From NCBI GenBank assembly GCA_946222885.1, contig CAMIAK010000013.1:1-56375 (forward strand): 56,375 bases of DNA, read 5' to 3'. Shown piece after piece: positions 15,076 to 23,659 of this stretch. Each line of letters begins with the position of its first letter. Positions within the stretch are counted from its first letter, which is position 1. The notes under the pieces were generated by a model. The model made no database searches. It was not told where the DNA came from and saw nothing but the letters and a program-made list of their open reading frames with translations. This DNA comes from an uncultured Nesterenkonia sp. (GTDB lineage Bacteria; Actinomycetota; Actinomycetes; Actinomycetales; Micrococcaceae). The translations under genes and the position numbers were made by a program.

Positions 15076-16140
15076 ATGACTGAAGAATTCATGGCACAGG
15101 CCTGCCGTGCCGCGCTGCGCGGAGCCCGCGGCGCCAACCCGCTGGTGGGAGCCGTCCTGGTGTCCGCCGAGGGTGAGGTGCTGGCCGCCGGCCATCACCG
15201 CGGCGCCGGCAGCCTGCACGCCGAGCGCGACGTGCTCGAACAGGTGCTCTCCGGGCCGCAGCGGCGCGACCTCTCGGGCGCCACCCTCTACAGCACCCTT
15301 GAGCCGTGCCGCCACCAGGGACGTCAGCCCCCCTGCACCGGGGCCATCACCGCGGCCGGGGTCGGCCGGGTGGTCTATGGGGCCGAGGACCCGACCGAGA
15401 CGGCGGGAGGCGGAGCCGCGGCCCTGGCCCGGGGCGGGGCCGAGGTCATCGGCGGAGTGCTCGCCCAGGGATGCGCCGGGCTGAACCATCGCTGGAGCCT
15501 GGCCCAGGAGCAGGAGCGTCCCTTCGTGACCGTCCACCTGGCGCAGAGCCTGGACGCGAAGATCGCCGCCGCCGACGGCACCAGCCAGTGGATCACCTCC
15601 GCCGAGTCCCGCGCCCACACCCATCTGATCCGGCAGCGCGTGGACGCGATCCTGGTGGGCACCAACACCGCCTTGGTGGACGACCCGCGGCTCACCGCCC
15701 GCGACGAGCACGGCAGCCTCACCCAGCGCCAGCCGCTGCGCTGCGTGCTCGGGCACCGGGAGCTCCCCGGGGAGGCCCGGCTCAAGCAGGGCCGCCCGGA
15801 AGGGGATGGCTGGCTGCACCTGCGCACCCGCGACCCGCTCGAGGCCCTGCGGGAGCTGGCCCGCACCCGCCACGGCGGCCACCCCGTCAGGCATGTGCTG
15901 GTCGAGGGGGGCCAGAGCGTGCTCTCGGCCTTCTTCGCCGCCGATCTGGTCGATGAGATCTTCGCCTACCAGGCGCCGCTGATCCTGGGCTCCGGCCGCT
16001 CCAGCATCGGAGACATCGGCGTCACCACCCTGGACCAGGCCCCGCGCTATGAGCTGGACCCCGCCGACGGCGGCCCGGTCCGGCTCATGGGCCCCGACGT
16101 CTGCACCCACCTTCAGCCAGAACAGAAGAAGGACCACTGA
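15076..16140 (+). CDS. ribD: Bifunctional riboflavin deaminase/reductase RibD
   Basis: It deaminates and then reduces the GTP-derived pyrimidine in riboflavin synthesis. The 354-residue protein has an N-terminal cytidine-deaminase-type Zn domain with HAERDVLEQ and EPCRHQGRQPPCTG (about 48-90), supplying the His, Glu and two Cys. The C-terminal reductase domain (about 150-345) carries VTVHLAQSLDAKIA, ITSAESR, VGTNTALVDDPRLT and HVLVEGGQSVLSAF. Both halves look intact. The gene starts 43 nt after ribM and ends 2 nt before the next gene. ATG 15076 is preferred because the domain begins at once; Met6 is an alternative. Confidence 0.95.
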   Translation: MTEEFMAQACRAALRGARGANPLVGAVLVSAEGEVLAAGHHRGAGSLHAERDVLEQVLSGPQRRDLSGATLYSTLEPCRHQGRQPPCTGAITAAGVGRVVYGAEDPTETAGGGAAALARGGAEVIGGVLAQGCAGLNHRWSLAQEQERPFVTVHLAQSLDAKIAAADGTSQWITSAESRAHTHLIRQRVDAILVGTNTALVDDPRLTARDEHGSLTQRQPLRCVLGHRELPGEARLKQGRPEGDGWLHLRTRDPLEALRELARTRHGGHPVRHVLVEGGQSVLSAFFAADLVDEIFAYQAPLILGSGRSSIGDIGVTTLDQAPRYELDPADGGPVRLMGPDVCTHLQPEQKKDH

Positions 16141-16142
16141 TC

Positions 16143-18146
16143 ATGTTCACCGGAATCGTCACAGGCCTCGGCACCGTCACCGAGCGCCGCCCCGCAGAAG
16201 GCGTCGACCGCCTGACCTTCACCGCCCCGGGTCATCTGGCCGGGCTGCAGCCGGGCGGCTCCATCGCCGTCGACGGCGTCTGCGTCAGTGCTGTGACCCT
16301 GGACCAGGAGGCAGAGACGATCTCCGTGGACCTCATCCCGGAGACGCTGCGGCGCACCACCCTGGGCGGTCTCGACGCCGGCCACACGGTGAACCTGGAG
16401 CGCTGCCTGCCCTCTGGGGCGCGGTTGGATGGCCATGTGGTGCAGGGTCATGTGGACGGCCTCGGCACCCTGCTGGAGCGGGACCCCGCCGACGGCCGGC
16501 ACCGCTTCGGCCTGGACGCCGGGCTGGCTCCCTATCTTGCGGAGAAGGGCTCCATCGCCGTGGACGGCGTCTCGCTGACCGTCACCGCGGTCAGCGCACC
16601 CGGGGAGCAGCAGCCCTGGTTCGAGGTCGGCCTGATCCCCACCACTCTGGCCGAGACCACCCTGGGCGGCCTGGAGATCGGCGGACGGGTGAACCTGGAG
16701 GTGGACGTGCTGGCCAAATATGCCCGCCGCATGCTCGGCTTCCAGCAGCCCGCCCAGCCGCTCTCCGCTGACCGCCCCGTCACTCCTCCGCCGGTCATCG
16801 CCCAGCCCGATGACCCGGCACCGGTCCTGGACCGTGTGGAGCTGGCCCTGGAGCAGCTCGCAGCCGGACGTCCGGTGATCGTCGTCGACGACGCCGCCCG
16901 GGAGAACGAGGGAGACATCATCTTCCCGGCCTCCTCCGCCACCGAGGAGCTCATGGCCTTCACCATCCGGCACAGCTCCGGAGTCCTGTGCGCCCCGATG
17001 ACCGCCCAGCGTGCCGAACACCTGCGCCTGCCCGCCATGGTCGCCGAGAACCAGGATCCCAAGGGCACCGCCTACACCATCAGCTGCGACGCCGCCGCGG
17101 ACCGTCATCCGCAGATCACCACCGGCATCAGCGCGGCGGACCGGGCGCTGACCTCCCGGCTGCTCGCCGCGCCCTCCGCACAGCCTGAGGACCTCACCCG
17201 CCCGGGTCACCTCTTCCCGCTGATCGCCCACCCGGAGGGCGTCCTGGGGCGCACCGGGCACACCGAGGCCGCCGTGGACCTCTGCGCGCTCGCCGGGGCG
17301 CCCGCCGTCGGGATCATCGCCGAGCTCACCCACGACGACGGCCGGATGATGCGCCTGCCGGCCCTGCGGGAGTTCGCCGACGCCCATGGGCTCGCCCTGA
17401 TCTCCATCGAGGACCTGGTCCGCCACCGCGGAGGCACGGTCCCGGAGCAGGCGCCGGCGCCTGTCGACCCTGCCGCGCTCGCCCAGGAGCCGACGGTGGA
17501 GCCCGGCCCGGTGGTGACCCTGCCCACCGACCACGGCACCTTCGCCGCCCAGGTCTGGACCGAGCGGCGCACCGGCCATGAGCACATGCTCATCTCCGCG
17601 GCCGGCCACCACCCCCAGCAGAACGGGCGCACCCCGCGGCCGCTGATCCGGATGCACTCCGAATGCGCCACCGGGGACGTCTTCGGCTCCCGGCGCTGTG
17701 ACTGCGGCACCCAGCTGGCCTCCGCCCTGGAGTCCATCCAGCGCGACGGCGGCCACCTCCTCTACCTGCGCGGCCACGAGGGGCGCGGCATCGGCCTGGC
17801 CAACAAGATGCGCGCCTATAAGCTGCAGGAGGAGGGCGCTGACACCGTCGAGGCCAATGAGATGCTGGGCCTGCCCGCCGAGCAGCGGGACTTCACCGGT
17901 GCGGCGGCCGTCCTCCACGCCGCGGGGATCACCCGGCTGCAGCTGCTCACCAACAACCCGGAGAAGGTCCGGGTCCTGCAGGAGGCCGGGCTCGAGGTCG
18001 AGCAGGTCCCCTCCAGCGGGGTGGTCCATGAGGCCAACCGCCGCTACCTGGAGACCAAGCGGGACCGCATGCACCACCTGTTGGACCACCTTGCGCTGAA
18101 CGAAGAGCTCACCCTGGACGAACAAGGAGAACCGCAGATCCCATGA
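16143..18146 (+). CDS. ribBA: Trifunctional RibE-RibB-RibA fusion: riboflavin synthase, DHBP synthase, GTP cyclohydrolase II
   Basis: One uninterrupted 667-residue frame holds three enzymes of the pathway. Residues 1-200 are riboflavin synthase alpha: two lumazine-binding repeats beginning MFTGIVTGLG and GHVVQGHVDGLG, each with SIAVDGV. A Pro-rich linker (201-228) follows. Residues 229-430 are 3,4-dihydroxy-2-butanone-4-phosphate synthase, with DDAARENEGD (249-258), TTGISAADRA, RPGHLFPL and GHTEAAVDL. Residues 455-645 are GTP cyclohydrolase II, with Zn ligands C508, C519 and C521 (SECATGDVFGSRRCDCG), LRGHEGRGIGL and the catalytic-region Tyr559. Active-site motifs look intact in all three. RibBA fusions are common; the added RibE domain is not. 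It overlaps ribH by 4 bp. Confidence 0.95.
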   Translation: MFTGIVTGLGTVTERRPAEGVDRLTFTAPGHLAGLQPGGSIAVDGVCVSAVTLDQEAETISVDLIPETLRRTTLGGLDAGHTVNLERCLPSGARLDGHVVQGHVDGLGTLLERDPADGRHRFGLDAGLAPYLAEKGSIAVDGVSLTVTAVSAPGEQQPWFEVGLIPTTLAETTLGGLEIGGRVNLEVDVLAKYARRMLGFQQPAQPLSADRPVTPPPVIAQPDDPAPVLDRVELALEQLAAGRPVIVVDDAARENEGDIIFPASSATEELMAFTIRHSSGVLCAPMTAQRAEHLRLPAMVAENQDPKGTAYTISCDAAADRHPQITTGISAADRALTSRLLAAPSAQPEDLTRPGHLFPLIAHPEGVLGRTGHTEAAVDLCALAGAPAVGIIAELTHDDGRMMRLPALREFADAHGLALISIEDLVRHRGGTVPEQAPAPVDPAALAQEPTVEPGPVVTLPTDHGTFAAQVWTERRTGHEHMLISAAGHHPQQNGRTPRPLIRMHSECATGDVFGSRRCDCGTQLASALESIQRDGGHLLYLRGHEGRGIGLANKMRAYKLQEEGADTVEANEMLGLPAEQRDFTGAAAVLHAAGITRLQLLTNNPEKVRVLQEAGLEVEQVPSSGVVHEANRRYLETKRDRMHHLLDHLALNEELTLDEQGEPQIP

Positions 18147-18643
18147 GCAGCACCGGAACACCAGAGATCGCCCCCGAGGAGCTCGCCGAGCTGACCGAGT
18201 CCGCCCGGCGGCTGGGGCTGCGCGTCGCCGTCATCGCCTCCCGCTGGCACACCCAGGTGATGGACGGGCTGACCGGGGGAGCCCAGCGCTTCCTGGAGCA
18301 GATCGGGGTGGAGGAGTTCACCCTGCTGCGGGCCCCGGGCAGCTTCGAGCTGCCGGTGCTCGCCTCCCATGCCGCCCAGACCCACGACGCCGTCATCGCG
18401 CTCGGGGTGGTGATCCGCGGCGGGACCCCGCATTTCGACTACGTCTGCGGCGCCGCCGCCGACGGTCTGACCACCGTTTCGGTGCAGACCGGCACTCCGG
18501 TGGGCTTCGGCCTGCTGACCTGCGATGACGAGCAGCAGGCCCTGGACCGCGCCGGGCTGGAGGGCTCCGCGGAGGACAAGGGATATGAGGCCGCTCACGC
18601 CGCCGTGGCCGCCGCCGCGGAGATCACGCGTCTCGACGCGTGA
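18143..18643 (+). CDS. ribH: 6,7-dimethyl-8-ribityllumazine synthase
   Basis: It condenses the RibD product with the RibB product to give lumazine, the substrate of riboflavin synthase. The 166-residue protein has VIASRWHTQVMDGL, RAPGSFELPVLA, ALGVVIRGGTPHFDYVC (with the catalytic-region His) and TPVGFGLLTCDDEQQALDR. It starts inside the stop of the fused ribEBA gene (ATGA), so it closes the ribM-D-EBA-H operon. The protein normally forms a 60-mer or pentamer that can encapsulate riboflavin synthase. How that works with RibE tethered to RibBA is unknown. Confidence 0.95.
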   Translation: MSSTGTPEIAPEELAELTESARRLGLRVAVIASRWHTQVMDGLTGGAQRFLEQIGVEEFTLLRAPGSFELPVLASHAAQTHDAVIALGVVIRGGTPHFDYVCGAAADGLTTVSVQTGTPVGFGLLTCDDEQQALDRAGLEGSAEDKGYEAAHAAVAAAAEITRLDA

Positions 18644-18684
18644 GAGCTCCGGCGCCCGGATCGCGGGGGAGAGCCTCTTCGGCG

Positions 18685-18690
18685 TAGTCT
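18685..18690 (+). promoter_or_regulatory. Putative leaderless -10 box for hisE
   Basis: TAGTCT ends 7 nt before the GTG start of hisE at 18698. The 54-bp ribH-hisE gap has no clear hairpin terminator. GGAGGG (18691-18696) lies between box and start but abuts the GTG too closely for a normal ribosome site. Confidence 0.5.
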
Positions 18691-18697
18691 GGAGGGC

Positions 18698-18961
18698 GTG
18701 AAGACCTTCGATCAGCTCTATGCCGAACTCGCCGCCAAGGCCGCCGAACGCCCGGAGGGCTCCGGGACCGTCGCCGCATTGGACGCGGGAGTCCATCACA
18801 TCGGCAAGAAGATCGTCGAAGAGGCGGCCGAGGTCTGGATGGCCTCCGAATACGAGTCCGACGCCGAGGCGGCCGAGGAGATCTCCCAGCTGCTCTACCA
18901 CCTCCAGGTCATGATGCTGGCCAAGGGCCTGAAGCCCGAAGACATCTATCGCTATCTCTGA
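18698..18961 (+). CDS. hisE: Phosphoribosyl-ATP pyrophosphatase
   Basis: It hydrolyses PR-ATP to PR-AMP, the second histidine step. The 87-residue protein starts with GTG and is all-alpha, with the MazG-like metal motif KKIVEEAAEVWMA and EISQLLYHLQVMML. The length is normal. It leads a compact run hisE-hisG-hisF-hisI-trpE with gaps of 11, 2 and 3 bp and then an overlap. Other his genes are not in the window. Confidence 0.95.
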   Translation: MKTFDQLYAELAAKAAERPEGSGTVAALDAGVHHIGKKIVEEAAEVWMASEYESDAEAAEEISQLLYHLQVMMLAKGLKPEDIYRYL

Positions 18962-18972
18962 GAAAGACGACA

Positions 18973-19839
18973 ATGCTGCGCGTAGCCGTTCCGAACAAGG
19001 GCGCCCTCTCCCAGGCCGCCATGGAGATGCTCAAGGAGTCCGGGTACCTCCAGCGCCGTGACTCCAAGGAGCTCGTCCTGGTGGATGAGGAGAACGGCGT
19101 CGAATTCTTCTACCTGCGTCCCAAGGACGTCGCCATCTACGTGGGCCAGGGCATCATCGACCTGGGCATCACCGGCCGTGATCTCTTCAGCGACGCCCAG
19201 GTGGAGACCGGGGCCGAGGAGGTCATGGGGCTGGGCTTCGGCCGGGCCACCTTCCGGCTGGCCGCCCCGGTGGGCCGCTTCGGCTCCGAGCAGGAGCTGG
19301 CCGGCAGACGGGTGGCCACCACCTATGACGGCCTGCTGGACAGCTGGTTCGCCAAACAGGGCATCGACGACGTCGAGGTCGTCCACCTGGACGGCGCAGT
19401 GGAGTCCGCGGTCCGGCTGGGCGTGGCCGACGCCATCGCCGACGTCGTGGAGACCGGCAACACGCTCAAGGCCGCCGGCATGGAGACCTTCGGCTCCCCG
19501 ATCCTCGAGTCGGAGGCCATCCTCATCTCCGCCGCGGGTGAGCGCTCCTCGGTGGGCGACCGCAACGGTGCCGACCGGCTGATCCGCCGCCTGCAGGGAG
19601 TGCTCACCGCCCGGCACTACGTGATGATGGAATATGACGTCCGCCGCGCGGACCTCGACGCCGTCACCGCTGTCACCCCGGGACTGGAGTCGCCGACGAT
19701 CTCCTCGCTGGCCGATGAGAACTGGGTCGCCGTGCGCTCCATGGTCCCGGCCAAGAAGACCAACCAGCTCATGGACGAGCTCTACGAGCTGGGCGCCCGC
19801 GCCATCCTGGTCACCTCGATCCACGCCTGCAGGGTCTGA
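18973..19839 (+). CDS. hisG: ATP phosphoribosyltransferase, long form
   Basis: It catalyses the first, histidine-inhibited step: ATP plus PRPP to PR-ATP. The 288-residue length is the long form. The catalytic part has RVAVPNKGALS, GIIDLGITGRDL, VADAIADVVETGNTLKAAG and ESEAILI. The C-terminal ACT-like regulatory domain (about 212-288, from VLTARHYVMMEYD to ILVTSIHACRV) binds histidine in the family. HisG follows HisE, so the order of genes is the reverse of the first two reactions. Confidence 0.96.
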   Translation: MLRVAVPNKGALSQAAMEMLKESGYLQRRDSKELVLVDEENGVEFFYLRPKDVAIYVGQGIIDLGITGRDLFSDAQVETGAEEVMGLGFGRATFRLAAPVGRFGSEQELAGRRVATTYDGLLDSWFAKQGIDDVEVVHLDGAVESAVRLGVADAIADVVETGNTLKAAGMETFGSPILESEAILISAAGERSSVGDRNGADRLIRRLQGVLTARHYVMMEYDVRRADLDAVTAVTPGLESPTISSLADENWVAVRSMVPAKKTNQLMDELYELGARAILVTSIHACRV

Positions 19840-19841
19840 GC

Positions 19842-20612
19842 ATGAGCCTGGCCATCCGTGTGATCCCCTGCCTCGACGTCGACGCCGGCCGCGTGGTCAA
19901 GGGCGTGAACTTCGAGAACCTCCGCGACGCCGGCGATCCGGTGGAGCTCGCCCACCGGTACAACACCGCCGGAGCCGATGAGCTCACCTTCCTGGACGTC
20001 ACCGCCTCCAGCTCAGAGCGGGCCACCACCTATGACGTGGTCACCCGCACCGCCCAGGAGGTCTTCATCCCGCTGACCGTGGGCGGCGGAGTGCGGACCG
20101 CGGAGGATGTGGACCGGCTGCTCAGATGCGGTGCGGACAAAGCCTCCATCAACACCGCCGCCGTCGCCCGGCCGCAGGTCATCGACGAGATCGTGGGCCG
20201 CTTCGGCAACCAGGTGCTCGTGCTCTCGCTGGACGCCCGACGCACCGAGGACCCCTCCATCGCCTCCGGCTACGAGGTCACCACCCACGGAGGCCGGAAG
20301 GGCACCGGGACGGACGCCGTCGAGTGGTGCCGCGAGGCATCCGAGCGCGGCGTCGGGGAGATCCTGCTGAACTCCATTGACGCCGACGGCACGAAGAACG
20401 GCTTCGACACCGAGATGATCGCCGACGTCCGGCAGGTCACCACGGTCCCGATCATCGCTTCCGGCGGCGCGGGCCGGCCCGAGCACTTCCCTCCGGCCAT
20501 CGAGGCGGGCGCCGACGCCGTGCTGGCCGCCAGCATGTTCCACTTCGGCCCGGTCGACATGATCGCCCAGGTCAAGGACGCCATCCGCTCTGCCGGATAC
20601 CCCGTGAGGTGA
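19842..20612 (+). CDS. hisF: Imidazole glycerol phosphate synthase, cyclase subunit
   Basis: This TIM barrel uses ammonia from HisH to make IGP and AICAR. The 256 residues include RVIPCLDVDAGRVVKGVNF (general acid/base Asp12), TVGGGVRTAEDVDRLL, LSLDARR (the second catalytic Asp), and IIASGGAGRPEHF. The glutaminase partner HisH is not adjacent and must be encoded elsewhere. The gene starts 2 nt after hisG and ends 3 nt before hisI. Confidence 0.96.
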   Translation: MSLAIRVIPCLDVDAGRVVKGVNFENLRDAGDPVELAHRYNTAGADELTFLDVTASSSERATTYDVVTRTAQEVFIPLTVGGGVRTAEDVDRLLRCGADKASINTAAVARPQVIDEIVGRFGNQVLVLSLDARRTEDPSIASGYEVTTHGGRKGTGTDAVEWCREASERGVGEILLNSIDADGTKNGFDTEMIADVRQVTTVPIIASGGAGRPEHFPPAIEAGADAVLAASMFHFGPVDMIAQVKDAIRSAGYPVR

Positions 20613-20615
20613 CCC

Positions 20616-20987
20616 ATGGACACTGAGACCCCCACCCTCCCCGAGGAGATCCGGCAGCGGCTGCGCCTCAACGACGCCGGCCTGGTGCCCGCCGTCGCAC
20701 AGGACGCCGCCACCGGAGAGGTCCTCATGCTCGCCTGGATGAATGAGGAGGCGCTGGCCGTCACCCTGGCCACCCGGCAGGGGACCTACTGGTCGCGCTC
20801 CCGCGGGGAGCTGTGGCGCAAGGGCGCCACCAGCGGGCACACCCAGCAGGTGGAGAGCATCGCGCTGGACTGCGACGGCGACACCGTGCTGCTGCGCGTC
20901 GAGCAGCACGGCCCGGCCTGCCACACCGGCGAGGCCACCTGCTTCACCGGCCGTGAGCTGCCGCTGGGGAAGGCGGAGGCACGATGA
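20616..20987 (+). CDS. hisI: Phosphoribosyl-AMP cyclohydrolase
   Basis: This Zn enzyme opens the adenine ring of PR-AMP. The 123-residue single-domain protein has EVLMLAWMNEEAL, TYWSRSRGELWRKGATSGH and the metal-binding LDCDGDTVLLRVEQHGPACH and TGEATCF. HisE is separate rather than fused, as usual in actinobacteria. The stop overlaps the trpE start (ATGA), linking His and Trp genes in one transcript. Confidence 0.95.
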   Translation: MDTETPTLPEEIRQRLRLNDAGLVPAVAQDAATGEVLMLAWMNEEALAVTLATRQGTYWSRSRGELWRKGATSGHTQQVESIALDCDGDTVLLRVEQHGPACHTGEATCFTGRELPLGKAEAR

Positions 20988-22597
20988 TGCACAGCTTCGG
21001 AACCGTCACGCCCTCGGCGGAGGAGTTCACCGGCCTGGCCCGTGCCCACCGGGTGATCCCGGTCAGCATGAGGCTGCTGGCCGACGGGCACACCCCGCTG
21101 AGCATCTACCGCGCCCTGGCCACCGATGAGCAGGGCCGTCCCCGCCCGGGCAGCTTCCTCATGGAGTCGGCCGCCCCGGGAGCGGGCTGGTCCCGCCACT
21201 CGTTCATCGGCGTGGATTCGCTGGCCACGCTCACCGAGTCCGACGGCCGGGCGCACTGGATGGGCGAGGTCCCGGCAGGGATGCCGCAGCAGGGGACCAC
21301 GGCAGAGGTGCTGCGGCAGACCCTGGAGTTCCTCGGCTCCCGGCCCTTCACCGAGGAGCTGCCGCATCTGACCTCCGGGATGATCGGCTACGCCGGCTGG
21401 GAGACCGTCCGGCACTGGGAACGGCTGCCGAACCCGCCGAAGGACGATCTCGGCCTGCCCGAGATGGCGATGAACCTGGTGGGCGACCTGGTCATCCATG
21501 ACAACCGCGACGGCACCGTCACCCTGGTGGCCAATGCCGTCAACCGGGACGGCCGCGACACAGGGGTGGAAGCCGCCTATGCCGACGCGGTCTCTCGGCT
21601 CGAAGCCATGCGGGAGAAGCTCTCCCGGCCTGCCGAGCCGGGGCTGTCCTCCGCTCAGGAGGGCTGGGCGCAGGACGTGGAGCGGGATCTGCAGGACAAG
21701 GTCATCCACACCTGGGACGAGGGCGAGTACCTGGCCACCCTCGGGAAGGCCAAGCAGGCGATCGTCGACGGCGAGGTCTTCCAGATCGTGGTCTCCCGCC
21801 GCTTCGAGGTGGAGACCCAGGTGGACGCCCTGGCGGTCTACCGGATGCTGCGGCTGCTGAACCCCAGCCCCTATATGTACCTCTTCCACTTCGAGACTCC
21901 TCCCGCTGAGGGAGAGAGCGGCGCCGGAGAGGAGCGCGGCGAGCCCTACCAGCTGGTGGGAGCCTCCCCGGAGGCCCTGGTCACCGTGGACGCCCTGGAG
22001 GACGGCCGCCGGACCGCGGTCTCCCATCCGATCGCGGGGACCCGTCCGCGCGGCAAGACCCTCGCCCAGGACGTCGAGCTGGCCGAGGACCTGCTGGCCG
22101 ATGAGAAGGAGCGCGCCGAGCACATCATGCTGGTGGACCTTGCGCGCAACGACCTGGCCAAGGTCTGCGTCCCCGGATCGGTGCAGGTCACCCAGTTCAT
22201 GGCGGTGGAGCGCTTCTCCCACGTGATGCACCTGACCAGCCACGTCCAGGGCGAGGTCGCGGAGACCTCCTCCGCCTATGACGTGCTGGCCGCGACCTTC
22301 CCGGCCGGGACGCTCTCCGGGGCGCCCAAGCCGCGCGCCCTGCAGCTGCTGGACGAATGGGAGCCGCAGCGCCGCGGGGTCTATGGGGGAGTGGTCGGCT
22401 ACTTCGACCTCTCCGGCCGCATGGACGCCGCCATCGCGATCCGCTCGGCCGTGCTCAAGGACGGGCGCGCCTACGTCCAGTCCGGCGGCGGGATCGTCGC
22501 GGACTCGGATGATGACGCCGAGCGCCAGGAGACCGTCAACAAGGCCGCGGCTCCGCTGCGTGCGGTGCTGGCCGCCGGCCGACTCGAGGAGGACTGA
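20984..22597 (+). CDS. trpE: Anthranilate synthase component I
   Basis: It makes anthranilate from chorismate with ammonia supplied by TrpG. The 537-residue protein has the N-terminal Trp-binding region (PGSFLMESAAPGAGWSRHSF) and the chorismate-binding domain: GEVFQIVVSRRFE, GTRPRGKT, VDLARNDLAKVC, MHLTSHVQGE, TFPAGTLSGAPK and SGGGIV. The S of the usual LLES motif is kept (LMES), so feedback inhibition by Trp is likely. Two ATGs occur in a row (20984 and 20987); the first overlaps the hisI stop. No trpG is present here. Confidence 0.95.
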   Translation: MMHSFGTVTPSAEEFTGLARAHRVIPVSMRLLADGHTPLSIYRALATDEQGRPRPGSFLMESAAPGAGWSRHSFIGVDSLATLTESDGRAHWMGEVPAGMPQQGTTAEVLRQTLEFLGSRPFTEELPHLTSGMIGYAGWETVRHWERLPNPPKDDLGLPEMAMNLVGDLVIHDNRDGTVTLVANAVNRDGRDTGVEAAYADAVSRLEAMREKLSRPAEPGLSSAQEGWAQDVERDLQDKVIHTWDEGEYLATLGKAKQAIVDGEVFQIVVSRRFEVETQVDALAVYRMLRLLNPSPYMYLFHFETPPAEGESGAGEERGEPYQLVGASPEALVTVDALEDGRRTAVSHPIAGTRPRGKTLAQDVELAEDLLADEKERAEHIMLVDLARNDLAKVCVPGSVQVTQFMAVERFSHVMHLTSHVQGEVAETSSAYDVLAATFPAGTLSGAPKPRALQLLDEWEPQRRGVYGGVVGYFDLSGRMDAAIAIRSAVLKDGRAYVQSGGGIVADSDDDAERQETVNKAAAPLRAVLAAGRLEED

Positions 22598-23217
22598 TGG
22601 CACGAGCTCTCACCCGCCGGAACATGGTGCTGCTGGCGATCCTCGGCGGTGCGCTGCTGATGATCGGCTCCACCCAGACCTGGGTCACCGCCATCGGGGT
22701 GGACGACCTCTCCGGGGTCCAGGAGGTGGAGGTCCCGGGCACCGACCTGGCCGAGACGGTCACCGCCATGGCGCTGGTCGGCCTGGCCGCAGCCCTGGCG
22801 CTGAGCATCGCCCGCCGGGTGCTGCGCCACATCATCGGCGTCCTGATGGCCGCCGCCGGCGTCTTCGCCGCAGTCAGCATCATCCAGGTGGTGCTGGCAC
22901 CGCAGGACAGCGCGACCACTGCCCTGGGCGAGGTCACCCGGACCACCGAGGAGGCGGCGGCCTATGAGATCGGCGGGGCGATCTGGCTCTCGCTGGCCGG
23001 TGCCGCGCTGCTGATCCTGGCCGGGGTGCTGGTGCTGCTGGCCTCCGGCCGGTGGAGGGATGCGGCCTCCTCCAAGAAATATGACAGACAGGCGTCGCCG
23101 GCCGCGGAGGCGGACAGCGACGCCGACCCGGATGAGTTCGACCTGTGGGACGGACTGAGCGCCGGGTCGGATCCCACCGACCGCGGTGGAACAGCTGACC
23201 GCGGCGGGGCCCGCTGA
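22597..23217 (+). CDS. Tryptophan-associated membrane protein
   Basis: A 206-residue protein of the actinobacterial family found only next to trp genes (Trp operon-associated conserved membrane protein). It has four hydrophobic helices (about 11-24, 51-72, 75-96 and 126-148) and a cytosolic acidic tail from 150. TQTWV follows helix 1, as usual in this family. Its start codon shares one base with the trpE stop (TGATG). The biochemical role is unknown; location suggests a part in tryptophan synthesis or export. Confidence 0.85.
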   Translation: MARALTRRNMVLLAILGGALLMIGSTQTWVTAIGVDDLSGVQEVEVPGTDLAETVTAMALVGLAAALALSIARRVLRHIIGVLMAAAGVFAAVSIIQVVLAPQDSATTALGEVTRTTEEAAAYEIGGAIWLSLAGAALLILAGVLVLLASGRWRDAASSKKYDRQASPAAEADSDADPDEFDLWDGLSAGSDPTDRGGTADRGGAR

Positions 23218-23274
23218 GGGCCCTCCGATTTCTGGCAGAATGGACCCAGAGCACACATCACTGAGAGGGAATCG

Positions 23275-23652
23275 ATGACCACCACCCACCAGCGCCCCGT
23301 CCGCGACGTCGAGCAGCAGCCCGCCGACGACGAGTTCATCCACTACGACCACATCGGTCACGGATCCACTCCCGCCGCCTGGGCACTGAGCCTGACCATC
23401 ATCCTCGGCTCGGTGATCGCAGGCGTGGGATTCATCATCCCCAACTGGACCGTCGTCATCATCGGCTCGGCTCTGGTCCCGGTGGGCATCATCCTCGGGA
23501 TCGTGCTGAAGAAGATGGGCTACGGCGTGGAGATGGACAGCGAGGCCGTGCTCCAGCGCGGCGAGGACCCGCGCGCCCACCGCGGCCCGGCCACCCCGGA
23601 CCACACCCGCGGCGGTGCGGAGAAGCGCCGTCCCGGCGCCTCCACCGACTGA
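23275..23652 (+). CDS. Small HGxxPAAW-type membrane protein
   Basis: A 125-residue protein with an N-terminal motif HGSTPAAW, two adjacent transmembrane helices (about 38-58 and 61-81) and a polar C-terminal tail. The HGxxPAAW family is a conserved actinobacterial group that lies between the Trp-associated membrane protein and trpC. No function is known. The 57-bp gap before it has a CAGAAT hexamer near 23236 but no strong promoter. GAGAGGGA precedes ATG 23275. Confidence 0.8.
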   Translation: MTTTHQRPVRDVEQQPADDEFIHYDHIGHGSTPAAWALSLTIILGSVIAGVGFIIPNWTVVIIGSALVPVGIILGIVLKKMGYGVEMDSEAVLQRGEDPRAHRGPATPDHTRGGAEKRRPGASTD

Positions 23653-23659
23653 TCCCCCG

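Noticed and set aside
20900..20990. Trp attenuator before trpE
   Set aside because: trpE overlaps hisI with no leader, and no Trp-rich short frame is present.
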